Assembly (NCBI GenBank): GCA_945910005.1
Contig: OX246743.1
Span: 9,778,587 to 9,842,586 of the forward strand
Direction: 5' to 3'
DNA from: Isoperla grammatica
Lineage: Eukaryota; Arthropoda; Insecta; Plecoptera; Perlodidae
DNA: 64,000 nt
Position 1 is the first letter of the stretch. Each line of letters begins with the position of its first letter. Of the stretch, positions 1 to 13,052 are shown piece by piece. The notes under the pieces were generated by a model. It worked only from the letters and a program-made list of their open reading frames with translations, made no database searches and was not told the origin of the DNA. The position numbers were made by a program, and so were the translations under genes.

Positions 1-3000
1 GTATCTGTGATTCACACTACAGAGAGAGTATTCGAATGCTTTTTCCTCTTTCTACTTCCTTTCTTATGGCTTCTTTTTTGCCATTTTCTGCATTCTCCTT
101 CCCCCTCACCTCAGTCGGCTATCTCAATCCCCCCCACCGCTCTAATGTCAGCCGAGCTATGGGGGTGAGGGATGTGATGGGATGTGGAGGGTGGATGGGG
201 GGTGGCTAGGGGGTGGTAGGATTGTATGATGGTTAGGGGAGAGCTATAAGAGGAAGTACGTGGTGCTGCTTGCAGCCATTTTGTTGACGAAAATAACAAA
301 AGAAAGATCAACCTAGCAAAATAAATAAACGTAATGTATCGTGTGGGATGTTTGCGAAAACCTGTACGAACGCTTAGTTTTTAATAAAATTCTTCGTGAC
401 TTGATCTGTGAGAAGTGATGTAGGTCATAACCCAAATTATGAGAATTACCACCCAGAGAGAACAGTAAATATTCTGTAGAAAAAGAATAAGATATCAATT
501 TCGATCAGTTTTGTAATATTTTTCTTTTAAACATTGATATATATATATTTAACATTACTTTCCCGAATATATATGTGTTTACTTAGACGTTTAAAAAAAT
601 ACATAGCTAATAACGCATATAGGTAATAACGAACACAAATATAACAACATGTTTACTTAAACGCGTTTTATTTAAAGTTTGATCCAGTTTGAGTATTTGA
701 GCTGTGCTTAAAAAGTCAGAAAGTAAAAAGTCAGACAATTCACGTAGAGAAGTTTTTGTCTTAATCAAAATTGTTCAACGATATTAGGCGTAAAATTAGG
801 CGTAAGGGATATTTTTGAGGATGTTAATATACACATATCTCGCTCCAGATGTGTATATGCTTTTTTTAACAATATTATTCTTGTTTTGATTGCTACTTTG
901 TCTCGCAAAATATACCTGCACACAGCAATACTGACACACAGGAAATATAAACCACTGATTTTATTCCCACACGTTTATTTGTGGAAATTATAGCATTCAT
1001 TTTACAGCGCGTTTGTAATAAAATAAAAACTTGATTTAAGCGCACTTACATTTCTTCTTCATGCATTATCCCTACTTTGATATAACCATCTAAATGATTG
1101 CGGCGTGACTGTTTTAATATGTAAACACTATATAAATTCCGAATATATTAACGGTCTTGGAAATTAAAACCAATAATTAATGTCATATAAAGTTTGTAAT
1201 TTATATTTTCCTGTAATATTACTCTTCTTAATCTGTATTGATGATCATCTAAGTGATTCAAGGATTGCATCCTCATTGTATGTAAATATGTAGTCTTAGG
1301 AAATAATTACACTTACGCCCGTTAATGTTAATTTTGTGACATAAGCTTCTGTAACATTATCATCTAAAATACCGGCAATAATAAAATATTATCTTTGCAG
1401 CACTGAACAAACAAATTTATTAGCACAAGTTCATATCTCTGGTAAATCAATGACAGTTTATTTTATGCACCCTCAATTAAGAACATACATGGCTACACAT
1501 AAATTATTTATGTTTGTATTAATTAATTAATTAATTTACTTATTTAATGTCTATCCTATTCAGTTAAAAAAGTGATTTACAAAGGAGAACAGTAAATAGA
1601 ACTAGGCTATGCAAACAATTAATAATAATGAAAACATAAATAATAATAACAAAAAACAAAACAAACTGCTGTACTCTACTAAAGTCAAGAACAAGAAAAA
1701 ATAATTGAGAAATTAAATAAAATAAAATCAAGTGAAAATGCATTATATTAGATAATAAAAATAAAGTATATAATATAATTTATCTTGGATATTGTCTCTT
1801 TATATAAGTTGCTGCCTCGGCGGTCTTTTGTAAATCAATGCCACTAAACAAAGTGTAAAACTAAACAAACGCGATCGCATAAAAGTGTTGGGTTGAGTAA
1901 GTAAAAATTATAATATTACCAGTTCTACAAATTATAAAATAAAAGCACATTTTACTTAAAAAGTAATTCCATCTTGATAAATATTTGTAATTTTATTTAC
2001 TTATTTCTAATATTGGAATCGAAAAACAAAAACACCGGAAAAGAGATAAATAACTTCCTATACATCACGTTTTGTTTCCGAACTGAGCTTAATTATAATA
2101 ATATTCTAATTTCTGCGCTCCGGCCAACTCGTTTCTAGGTTAGATTACTTATGCACGGGATATTAAGATGTTTATTCAGCTGGGCTATCACGAACACAAG
2201 AACACACAGAGCGACCGAAGTGGTCTGAAATCTTATCTCACCCAACTCATCGCTGTCATCTCGAACACGTCGGTGTGTATGCATCACTAAGTGTGCACTA
2301 AGTGTGCACTAAGTGTGTTGCTTCAGGCGTAAAACAATACTCGGTAAATATACATTCTAGAGGAAATTTAAGAAATTTTATAAATATATAGTGGTGCGAC
2401 ACCGCATTTTACATAATTATCCATTATGGTTTCTATGATGGACAAACTCTTCAAAACAAAGCGGTTGTGTTATTATGTAAAGTGCTGTGACATGAATATA
2501 ATACACAGGTTCATTTTTAAAAGCGCTTTTTCAATATTGCTTTCTGCCTATCATTGCTTTGCGTTTTTATATTGTTAACCCTTTATTGAAAATGATTTTT
2601 TAAGTTGGTCGTTGATGTTTTATTTGTATAAAAATGATCATTTCTATCTAGAGATTGTCTACAATTTGAACTGAGTACATTAAAAAGAAAAGTCCTCAAT
2701 AAATGTGCACATACGTTTATGATTAAATATTCAAACACACTATTCACTTTAGAAACATATAAGCTAATTTCTGCACGTATTAAAAACATATTCTTAATTG
2801 AGGTATGTTCAGACTTCAGTCACTCTTCTGTGCCCCAAAAACACATCATATCAAAACAAAATCACAGATCAGAGAAAAATGATTCGTTCCGCTTGTTCAT
2901 TTCTCTTTATTAAACAAACCGAGTTCTAACGCCAGTACAAAACAAAATCACATGCAATGAACTTTCTTGCATTAAGACAATATCGAGTAACGCTTAGTTT

Positions 3001-3600
3001 TTGTAACTAAAGCACAAACGGCTGCAGAAGTAAAACGCGACTCAAAGTAAAGTGAAAGGTACAGCATAGAATTCGAAAAAAAAAATATAAATCTCACATT
3101 ATTATTAATATCGCTCCGACTAACGATCTCTTGACGTAAAAAAATAACACACAAGAAAAAAAAAACAGTCACTTGTCAATTATAGCCCAAGCTCAAAAGT
3201 ATCTCATTATTTTCAAAAAAACAAATAAAATCAACTAGTGCTTCCCGTCTTAATTCCAACTCCCAAGACGTTGTATACAAACAAAATCCGTCAGCGCGGC
3301 TATTCTTCCTCTCGTTCAAAACACAATGACAACGACATCGAAAAGAGGGGAAATTAAAAAATATAATAATATTCTTTATAATGACGTTTTGTTGATTTCC
3401 AAATCTGTATCCTCTCGATGCATAAAGTGGCTCACTGACTATGAGTGACAGGTCTGTACCTATTAACACACCCATTGGTCCATATCATTGCCCTCCGCAC
3501 GGAGAAAAGTCAAGTGGAGGGGGGTAAATAGGGGCGGAAAACTGACCACGATCTCACAATCCTAGTACGAAGGCTAATGAGATAAAAAAAAAATAAAAAC
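1..3600. other. AT-rich noncoding stretch
   Basis: No convincing coding segment, RNA gene or transposon was found. Open frames here are short, lack homologous character and have no paired splice sites. Local features are a G-rich patch near 155-240 (repeated GGGGTG-like runs), a three-copy 12-bp tandem repeat of CTAAGTGTGCAC at about 2286-2318, and alternating TTAA steps near 1520-1540. The composition is typical of insect intergenic or intronic DNA. Confidence 0.6.
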
Positions 3601-3614
3601 TAGAGGGGTAGAGT

Positions 3615-3717
3615 GGGGGGGGGACCGGAGGAGAAATAAACTATAATTATAATTTGCATATATGGATATACGCGATATTATCTCATTAAGGGGGGTCGTG
3701 AAAACGGGGGGGGGGGG
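3615..3717. repeat. G-homopolymer pair
   Basis: A run of nine G at 3615-3623 and a run of twelve G at 3706-3717 lie about 80 bp apart in AT-rich DNA. Both could join G-quadruplexes on the plus strand. They belong to a set of long G or C tracts spread through the window. No gene context is visible. Confidence 0.8.
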
Positions 3718-4129
3718 ATTAAAACACACGGTAAGCACGATGCACTCGGACGTTTGAAAATAATTAAACACACTCACACACGTTTTATTATAAATTCAAA
3801 AATCACTCTCGATATGAACCGATAAACAGACACCACGCACGACTTCTCCGAGGAGCTGCCTATGTAGCTTCCCTTGCCACGATTGAATGAATGAATGAAT
3901 GTGCGATCTAACTCGTCTCCACTCTTGAACTAAACCAGCCTAGTTGACCATCTAATCCAACCTTCGCTAATATGCATGTCGATGAGCTAGCGCACACACA
4001 CACACCTATCCCCTCCCCTCATAACCCTTCCTCCGTGCCACCTATTATTTTTCTTTTTTTTATAAATAAAACTTTTACCCTCTTTGTATTATGATGATGA
4101 GGCGTCGGGATCCAATCCGACCATACAAG

Positions 4130-4133
<4 letters not shown>

Positions 4134-4160
<27 letters not shown>
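4134..4160. repeat. (GA)n microsatellite
   Basis: This is an uninterrupted GA dinucleotide tract of about 27 bp. It is followed at 4218-4228 by a run of eleven C. A charged Arg-Glu open frame across it is a by-product of the dinucleotide repeat and not a gene. Confidence 0.9.
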
Positions 4161-4163
<3 letters not shown>

Positions 4164-4593
4164 ATTCTCTCAAACAACTAACGCATTATTTTTAGACATC
4201 GGTAAGGTTTCCGGTGACCCCCCCCCCCTGCCGCTGCCCCCCTCCTCGCTTAGGCCCCCGACAAATCTTGTCCGTCACACTTACAAATAATAATGTGTGT
4301 GTGTAAAAAAAAAAAAAATCCTTTCTGTTCGCAACTATAATTCATGCATGCCTGCCTGGCTGCCTTACCTTCTAGTTTTTGCATACGATCAGAGTCGTAG
4401 CCGGGTCTATACGCGGATATACATACAGCCTCATCAACAATAAAGGCTTGAATATATTATTAGTACGCGCAAATGACATGCATAACGGGGTGGAAGAGTG
4501 TGAAGAAGCATGCTTGGTATAAGGTAAGCAGGTGTGGTGAGAGCGGGGAGACAGAGACGGTCTACGCGCTAGATAGAAGAATTCAATATTTCT

Positions 4594-4650
4594 TGAGAGA
4601 AGAGGGGACAGAGAGAGACGGAGACAGAGAGAGATGGAGATGGAGAGAGT
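4594..4650. repeat. Purine-rich GA/GGA tract
   Basis: This is an imperfect GAGA/GACAGA/GGAGAT tract. Its minus-strand translation gives a serine/proline low-complexity peptide with no sign of being real. It is best read as simple-sequence DNA. Confidence 0.7.
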
Positions 4651-5029
4651 GATGCAAGATTAAAAATCAATTTCCTGGCACAAGGCGTGAATTTCAGATA
4701 GATATAGTATATATAGTATCTACCTAGGCGAGAATATGTACACGATGACTGAGAAATTCGTTTTCGCAAAATTGATTTCGGGTGATGCTGCTGCTGCTCT
4801 GATTGGTTAATTTGTGAGACGAGAAAGTGGTGGATGGGTGGAGTGGTTGTTCCGGTGGAGGATGCGTCACCAACGTCAGACTTCGTCATATTTTATCTCT
4901 TTTTCCTGTAGGTACGCATTATCCGACGTTTGCTTACTTTACTTTATTGTAATTAAGGCCAGTGTATAAGGCACATTGCCCTCTTTAGCTTGATGAGTGA
5001 TGATTGATGAATGATAATGAGGAAGGGAG

Positions 5030-5260
5030 GAGGGGAAGCCGTGTACCAGCACGTAGCCTACTCCTGTCGAAAAGTACCAAGGGGACCATCGGCTTTACGT
5101 CCCATCCGAAAGGACGGTGTAACTTTGATCACCAGTCATATAGGTTCCTCCACCAACCCGACGTTTCAATCTTATGTCCACATATACTTGCTGGCACTCA
5201 CTGCAACAGTTTTACTGATGAGGAGGCATAGAATAAAAGCGTTGCAAATAGAGACACAGA
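5030..5260. other. Possible decayed dispersed repeat
   Basis: This block has more even base composition than its surroundings. It contains an inverted segment near 5084-5117, where CGTCCCATCCGAAAGGACG stands out. Two overlapping plus-strand frames stay open but look unlike each other and unlike a known protein. From memory, similar Cys/Gly-free motifs around 'TTTACGTCC..CCGAA' recur in arthropod repeats, but I cannot name the family. No terminal repeats or target-site duplications were identified. Confidence 0.25.
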
Positions 5261-5279
5261 TTTCGTCATAATCATGTCA

Positions 5280-6930
5280 ATAATAGTAACATGGAAACAG
5301 GACAGATTTCTGTTTTGAGGGTATCAGGTTTATTGTCCCACTTGGTGAGCCACCACTGCTTTGTAAGTTATTCTCGATTTAAAGTTCATTGTAAGTGTAG
5401 GGACCTACAAAAGATAATCATATATACAGAATTATTACAACTATATAATAACCGTGAACTAAACTGAGCTCAAACTTAAGTTTCAATTACTCAATTATTA
5501 CTAAAAGTGATTCCGGGATTTTTTTGTTTCGTTTATAAAGCCATCTTCAATTCAGCTTCACTGATCAGTAATATGTGTAAATTTGGCAAACAATCCAACC
5601 ATTCGAAAAGTAATGGTTTCGTTAATTAACGTACTTATAAAGAATACTCTTAAATCGCAGAGTTTTTGATTATGAACTAACAAGTAATCTATATTCTTTT
5701 GGTAGGAGACGCGTGCGTATTTACCATCACAAAGTTGGGAGAAACAAACATCATAGGGATCATTTATGTTCATTTACTTCGGCGGGTAAGAGAAAGAATT
5801 ACCATATAATTACATGGGCAACAAACTAACCATTATATTACGTGTTTGTAATTAATATCGATAAACTGGTGTTTAACATAGTTATGACACGTCGAGAAAC
5901 AAAAAAAAACTCATCATATTGCATCGCAATTACCCGTAAAGTAAATTCAATTTATTTCCCATCATTGTCATCAGTCTGTTTGATATTAATTTCCCGCACA
6001 TTGCGTGCTTCGTATATTACTATATCTCGCCTTAATTTGGTCAACATGCTTCGCAACCATTCGAAACCGTTTCCAAATCCCCCGTTCATTGGTGGTCCTT
6101 ATCTTCAATATCATTACAAGTTTGAGAACCTTACAAACTTAAACAAAGTTTGACGAAAATTATCTTTGAATCTTTATTGAAATCTAAATCAAACTCTGGA
6201 CTAACTTCCTTCCTCCCTCCACCGTCAAACTTTTAAACTTCCATAAACTCCTGACAAGAAAACATAATTTAGTTTTGTGGTGTTTGTCTGTAGACAGATT
6301 TAGACAAAGAAGCTACCTATAATAAAAAAACACTACCAACTTAATAATAACAACAATAATGACCACGATGCACACATTAGAAAAATACTTCATTTCACGG
6401 GGATACTAATAACATATAGCAAAAAAGTAAAATGCCCAAACCAATTTATTCCGACCAATCAGGACCGAGTATCTTAACCTGAACATTTACCCTACTACAA
6501 TCCCTATTTTTTACACCTCTATCACCCCAACCCCATCTCATCTGCATACATGCATGTAAAGCCGGCCGGGCCGACTGTCAGGACGAGATTGAAAGAGGTC
6601 CTGACACAACTCAGGATGCAAGCTGAGAGATATCTCCAGTTCCCACGTTTCTTAGCTTACATGTGTTTAATTAGATGGATGGTTAATGAGGGAAGACTTG
6701 ATTAGTTGAACATGGTAGATAGATAGGACAAGAGTGTTTACGAGGTTCACCTATACCGCTGTAAGTCTACGTGGCTCGGTTCAAATGATTAACTATATAA
6801 ATATTCACGTTTATGCCTACGACCGTTTAATATTTGTCTCTTTAAAACTCATTACGATGCAGTAGTAGTAATAATTTATAGGGGTTTTAATATAGAGGTT
6901 GATTGCTGATAATATTCAACATGAAAGCCA
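5280..6930. other. AT-rich noncoding stretch
   Basis: No gene, repeat or structured element is supported here. The 71-aa and 103-aa open frames are compatible with chance in AT-rich DNA and have no recognisable domain. Confidence 0.55.
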
Positions 6931-6940
6931 GGTATACTGT

Positions 6941-7120
6941 TATGTAATTTCCATACTTCAAAAATATCAAAACTGTAATAATATATTATTTATGTGTAAT
7001 TAATAATTGTTTATTATATTAGTAATGACATATGCAATTTACATACTTCAAATAAATCAAAACTGTAATATATTTTTTATACGTAATTATAATTATTTTA
7101 TTATATTTATAGTAATGACA
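6941..7120. repeat. Imperfect 90-bp tandem duplication
   Basis: Two adjacent 90-bp copies (6941-7030 and 7031-7120) align along their whole length. Both begin TATG(T/C)AATTT(C/A)CATACTTCAA and both end AGTAATGACA. Differences are scattered substitutions and compensating small indels, so the duplication is not very recent. The unit is AT-rich with no coding potential. Confidence 0.85.
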
Positions 7121-7129
7121 TTAGTATTA

Positions 7130-7975
7130 TCCAGCGTTATGGATAATGCAGGGACTTATTAATTAATTTAATAACTATATTATCACATGAAAAATAAGGT
7201 ACGATATGGCGACAAAAACAACAATAATAATGACAATGCCAATAATAATAATAAATAATAATAGATTCCCGTTTATGTTTTGCAGACCGAATGCTGTGAC
7301 AGTGTCTCGATTTGCATCGTTGCCAAATTCTGAGATGTTACTACCCAAATGAAATCTTTACCGGGCGCAATTCATATAGTAATTCGAACTAGTTGTATCT
7401 CTTCATGAATAATGAAAATCATACAAATACTACTTGTAAATAATTAATAAGTCACTCAATACAATCATATACATTTAAATTCTGGACTGAAAAATACAAT
7501 CTTGTAGTTCAAACTAAACTATGTGTTGATTTGTATGACAACATAACAAAAATTACTTTCCTTAAAACACGAAACGTGTCACACGACATCAAACCTAACA
7601 AACAAACAAGCAACACGAATCTGGCCGCAAATATTTCCTGGTTATAAACCAAAAGTCTAGATTTGATCTCTCAAACCTTTGTTCCGGACTAAACGAAACT
7701 CAAACACGCTCAATAGACAAAACCGTGAGATTTCCGTATCCTCATCTAAACGCCGATTAGACCCTCAAGACAAAACGCACACCACGAATCTCATAACCAA
7801 TTAAAACATACTATTTTTTACCACGTTTTTTATCCGCTATCTTAACACATAACCATCTCTACCGAGCTCCGGAACAACTAAGCGCTTCTCTGCTAAAAAA
7901 TATGATCCCTTATATAAATACACCATTCGCTACGCTCGCACATATTCAACGGACTCATCTGCATACACAGTTTTA
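7130..7975. other. AT-rich noncoding stretch
   Basis: Nothing beyond short AAT-type microsatellite steps (about 7225-7262) is visible. No open frame of interest is present. Confidence 0.55.
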
Positions 7976-7977
7976 AG

Positions 7978-8002
7978 AGGGGCGGGGGGCGGGGGGAGGG
8001 GG
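7978..8002 (+). repeat. G-rich tract
   Basis: Runs of G separated by single C or A (GGGGCGGGGGGCGGGGGGAG pattern) form a strong candidate G-quadruplex on the plus strand. It is isolated in AT-rich DNA. Confidence 0.75.
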
Positions 8003-8563
8003 ACCGGCCCACAATGCATCACTATACCTGGCGAGGTACCCCTCTGTCGATGTCAGTTAAAAACTCGACAGTAATGACACAGTATGCAAAGAGGTGTACG
8101 TTAAATAATAACCAAGTATAATAATGGAATAGAAGAAGAAGGTCAGAGATGAAAAAAAGAAAGGAAAAACGCAACACAACGGAACGGGTAGAAACAAAGC
8201 GCGGGAGAAAGAATTGAAAATTGGTGAATTGGGCAGCCGGTATGTGTGTGTATGCAGATAGGTTCATACGGTGAACAACCCTCCACAAGGTACATGGGAG
8301 GCGTTGCACACCCTAAAGAAGAATCGTCATTAAAGAGAAGGGGGGGGACTAAAATTGTAAAAAAACGTGAAACGAATGAGTGAATGAAACAAAATGATGA
8401 TGATGAAAAAAAATTATTATATTAAAACGTCCGATGAGAAAAAAACTACTCTACATATGTGCATGGGTAATGAGTTGAGTTGCAGGACGCGCGCCCGAGA
8501 GCAAAAACAGTCGGAAGTGGTTTTGACAATATTCTCTTTCGGAAGTTCGTCCGTTCGGTGGCG

Positions 8564-9060
8564 AGGAGGTGGAGGAGGTGGTGGTGGTGGTGGTGGTGGT
8601 GGTGGTGGTGGTGGTGGTGGTGGTGGTGGTGGTGGTGGTGGTGGTGGTGGAGGTGGAGGTGGAGGTGGAGGTGGAGGTGGAGGTGGAGGTGGAGGTGGAG
8701 GTGGAGGTGGAGGTGGAGGTGGAGGTGGAGGTGGAGGTGGAGGTGGAGGTGGAGGTGGAGGTGGAGGTGGAGGTGGAGGTGGAGGTGGAGGTGGAGGTGG
8801 AGGTGGAGGTGGAGGTGGAGGTGGTGGTGGAGGTGGAGGTGGAGGTGGAGGTGGAGGTGGAGGTGGAGGTGGAGGTGGAGGTGGAGGTGGAGGTGGAGGT
8901 GGAGGTGGAGGTGGAGGTGGAGGTGGAGGTGGAGGTGGAGGTGGAGGTGGAGGTGGAGGTGGAGGTGGAGGTGGAGGTGGAGGTGGAGGTGGAGGTGGAG
9001 GTGGAGGTGGAGGTGGAGGTGGAGGTGGAGGTGGAGGTGGAGGTGGAGGTGGTGGTGGTG
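8564..9060. repeat. (GGT)n then (GGAGGT)n microsatellite
   Basis: Nearly 500 bp of simple repeat. A short GGAGGTGGA lead-in is followed by pure GGT from about 8577 to 8650, then GGAGGT hexamers to about 9050 with one GGT interruption near 8824, and a short GGT end. All six frames remain open and yield poly-Gly, poly-Pro, Val-Glu, Trp-Arg and His-Leu peptides, which is a property of the repeat and not evidence for a gene. The plus strand is all purine plus T with GG every third base, so it can form two-tetrad G-quadruplexes. Confidence 0.97.
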
Positions 9061-10615
9061 TTTTTTGTACATATCGAACCGGAAGTGTTATAACCGGTTT
9101 GGTGTTTTTGTGCGTGTGTATACGTGTATTTGAAAATATGATAAGAGAAATTGATGTGTTCGTAGACGGGTTATTGAAATCTTTCCACGAGACTGAGGTT
9201 TCTTTTCGATAAAGAAGAAGAAAAAACATTGTTGACCAACCATGAACATTGGGATGACCCGACCACCTGGCTCCAGACTACTAATCAATATAATAAAAAT
9301 ACATATTTTATAAAACAAAATGTAACTGTTAATAGTAACATTACATCTATACAACGAAATTACAACCGAACACTAAAACGTTCGGGGGGCGGGATCATAT
9401 ATCAATGATCTGTACATTTGTACATGCTCAACGTTTTTAATTAGAATTTTTCATCATCTATAACATCAAAAAGGTTAAACTTCTAAAGCAAACTCTCTTT
9501 GGATCTAAAATTGTTGAAATAATGATGAGGCACTAAAATATTATTTTCTACAACATTTTCTTTTAAACACCAATTATCATAATTCAAAGAGGATCCCGTT
9601 AAAGACAACGGTTATCTTCGTACAAATAAAACTAAGCACATCACATAAAACAAAATTATTAATACGATATTATGTTGGTAATAAAATAGATATTTCATAA
9701 GACCTAACGAGAGTCTGTCTGCGCCAAGACGCGATACTTGCGATGTTTCAGCCTAGGCCTAATCGAGCGCAACCATCCTGGCTATAAATCACAGCTTCCT
9801 AATAAATTATCCGCGGTTTTCGTATCGTATACAAAAACATGAAACACAAACGGAGAAAATTTATCAAATCATTTTTAATCCGAGAATTCGTTGAGTCAAG
9901 GCAGAGAAATTCTAAAATAGTGTTACAAAAGCATCAATGAATCACTAACTCTATGACCAGATCGCTATCTTTTACTACTATCGGATTCAAAAAGATGTAT
10001 ATATATTATATATCTCGATTTATAAAACATTCAATAAAATAATGAGTAATTGTGTTATGTACAATGCAATTAAAAAACTTTTTAAATCATTTTATTATTT
10101 TCTTAAAAAATATTCGTAAATTGTTTAATTGATATACTTTTTGTTATTGTTACAATGTACAATGATAACCAGCACTTATGTGGCTGGTTGCGTCACATAA
10201 ACCTATGCATTAGCTAAAGTGTACGAACAAAATGTTTAAAATTTAATTGATTTTATAGTAGGGGCGGAATGCAGAGTCGATTTAAGTCTGTGATTTGTTT
10301 ATTGCTATGGCGTTTGTTCTTGTTATGAAAAATAGCATGTAATAAAACAATTCCATAGCAACAAGTCCTGTACTTAACTTGACACTTGACTGTGCACACG
10401 GCCCTTAACCTCAATGGTGATGGTGATGCGTGGAATGGTGACACTCTCACCATTCATTATTTTGGTGAACAATTTCATAGTCGAGAGACACAGAATTTTG
10501 GATCCGATAGGATATGATCAATACTTTCTATGAACGGGTATCTATGCACATTCTAGTGTCACTCACTCATACATCTTGGCGTATCTCAGTCTAGGAAGGT
10601 GTCAAGGTGTCAAGT
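9061..10615. other. AT-rich noncoding stretch
   Basis: No feature is supported. Short open frames lack splice context and composition differences. Confidence 0.55.
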
Positions 10616-10619
10616 TTAT

Positions 10620-10810
10620 CTCTCAGATGTTCTAGCTGCGCCGTCGACGTTGCGCGCGTTCTAGGGGTGGGTAAAATCGATGCTCGGCGTCGATGTGAGC
10701 TAGTTACTGTCGCCTCGGATAGATGGCGTAGGCGGCGCTTTCTGAGCGTCGCGACGGATCGAGGTGTGTTCAGCGGTAAAGTGTTGTTTCTTGTTTCTTA
10801 TACGTGGTAA
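10620..10810. other. CpG-rich block with hairpin
   Basis: This is a short GC-rich and CpG-dense segment inside AT-rich DNA. An imperfect palindrome lies near 10676-10694 (ATCGATGCTCGGCGTCGAT), preceded by TAGGGGTGGGTAAA at about 10661, which resembles the terminus of some hAT-type elements. No matching opposite terminus was found. A 67-aa Arg-rich plus-strand frame is open across it but is probably incidental. It could instead be a small CpG island or a transposon remnant. Confidence 0.3.
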
Positions 10811-13030
10811 GACGACAACCACTATATATTTGACGCTCGGGATTCTCATAATAGCGCAGATGACACAACTATACATTCATTACTGTATAAATAATTTCAA
10901 ACTCCAGTAAATGTAATATTTCCTACGTCAAACATGACAGATTGACCCATACAAAATCAGAATTGGTCGTCCAGAAAATAAAAATTATATAAGAAGAGGC
11001 AATTCGTCTAATTATTATAACATGCAACAAACATGTGTTGCTGTACTTATTATTTTTTTTTACAAAAAAAGTTTGCATAATTACAAACAAAATTTTGATT
11101 TATTAACAGAAATGTATTTTTATTTTTAACTTTGGGACAATATTTACCAAATTTAACCTCTTTTATTTGTATTTTGGAAAGTCAATTGTTTCTAACTTAT
11201 TATAAATTGCTTTACAAAGCTAATTTCAAATTGGTATGCTTGAGACGATTTTGAATTAACACAAACTTGTATAAACTTTTGTTTCATTATGTTCTCTATA
11301 ACCCTCCCTGACCCCCCCCCCCCCCCCCTCTTTCCCCGTCTCACCTTCTCTTTCTCACTCGCTTTCCCACTCAACTCAAGCATTAATTAATTTTAAATCG
11401 ATTAACTATAATAATAACTTGTCATGTATTACCGCAGGTAGTACATGACTCAATCGTGTTTCTGAGGGAAAATACTGGTAATCGTTAAACGTTGTACACG
11501 GAAAAATATATATTAGACTTTAATCCCTTCAAAATGAAGTTATTATTACGTAATAAAAAAAAATAAACCATCACATTTTCATTTAATCGCTCAGGAGTGG
11601 TTAACGTTTTCCTCAATTCCGACCTTAGCGCACAATATTAGTATGAACATGATGACGGTCCACTTAAATAAAATATAAAATACCTCATAATGATTTATGA
11701 TGAATATTTCGAACGTATGATGCTGGTTTTTCCTAAATATATACTTTGGATAAAAATGAAGTGAATTTCCAAAGTTAAAAATCCCCAGCCCATATACACT
11801 AATGATGAGTAAATGAGTACTTCATTTATAGCTTGTAATTTGTTTGCAGTTGTGTGTTCTTCGGTAATGTGAATGGCATTAATGTATGGGAGCCAATTAA
11901 CAAACAAACAAAGCAAATCGCAAAATTATGCAGCACATATCCTGATAAAGCTCAATCATACGAATAATGAGGAACAAATTAAACCACTTTGAAATCATTC
12001 AACGTTGATGTTTTATTCGTAAATCGAAGCGGTTTCAACACTCACACTTATTTAACTCTGGGAAGAGTCCCAATCAAAATACGTATATTTCCGTCATTAC
12101 TAATTCATAACTAGTAAAATTCGGCATCACACTAAAAAAAACATTCAAAACAAATTCCACTTCTAAGTGACAATTAAATATAAATTAATGGACGCATTTT
12201 TCGCGTTTACCAGACACCACCCAAGAAGTATTAGCAACGACGCAGCTGTTGGTATTTCAAACAACAATTAGCTACAACAACGTAATGGTGGAATTTTAAA
12301 AAGTCGAAAAAAAGAAAAACAAACAACTCGGTAGAGAGAAATGGAGTGCTAACACTTAGACAAGTCACCCAGATGGTAACAATTGCAATCATGAACTGAG
12401 CCCCCCCTCTTAAAAGAAGCAGGCTATCAAATCGTCGTCTCCTTCGCTGAAAATAAATTGAAGACGTTTAAGTCAATGTTGAAGAACGAAGTAGTAGATG
12501 AACCAATTATACTCATTACCAAGTCAGTTAAGAAGAGCTAATAGAAGTCGCGAACTGAGCAAATAACTCTTCTCTCCCCGGTAGGCGCCTCGAGATGATA
12601 TGCCGCTGCAATAACAGAGCATGAAAAGTGTGACAAAATTTTAAACTAAAAACTTCATATATCTTTTTAATTAATTATCACAATTATTAAGAACGAAAAA
12701 TTATTTCGATACAATTTGAAAAAAAAAGATTGACAATTATCAAATTAACAACATTTTGAGAAACGTGTCGACAGTCACGCGTCCTATACTATTATATGTA
12801 GGCGTACACGTATACAAATGTCTTTTTACAAAGGTATTTTTAGCAAGATTATCGGCGAAACGTTTCTTTTGAATTTTAAAGTATTATTTATTACACATGG
12901 AAAGCTATGTTTAGAAGCATCACATTCGTTTTTTCTTTTTGGGATTGGGCTGTGGAATAATAATACAAAAAAAAAAAACAGATAATAGAATTTCATTCGC
13001 ACTGAATCGTACCTGCGAGAAAGCGGGGCG
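10811..13030. other. AT-rich noncoding stretch with C17
   Basis: The only structured sequence is a run of seventeen C at 11312-11328, followed by pyrimidine-rich DNA. Otherwise no gene or element is supported. Confidence 0.6.
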
Positions 13031-13037
13031 GGAGGAA

Positions 13038-13052
13038 GGGGGGGGGGGGGGG
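13038..13052 (+). repeat. G15 homopolymer
   Basis: This is a run of fifteen G flanked by other G-rich runs (GGGGCGGGAGGAAG before, GAGGGTAG after). It may be length-unstable in sequencing and assembly. Confidence 0.9.

Noticed and set aside
8394..9229. Large poly-Gly, poly-Pro, His-Leu, Trp-Arg and Val-Glu open frames
   Set aside because: All come from the GGT/GGAGGT microsatellite, which lacks stop codons in every frame.
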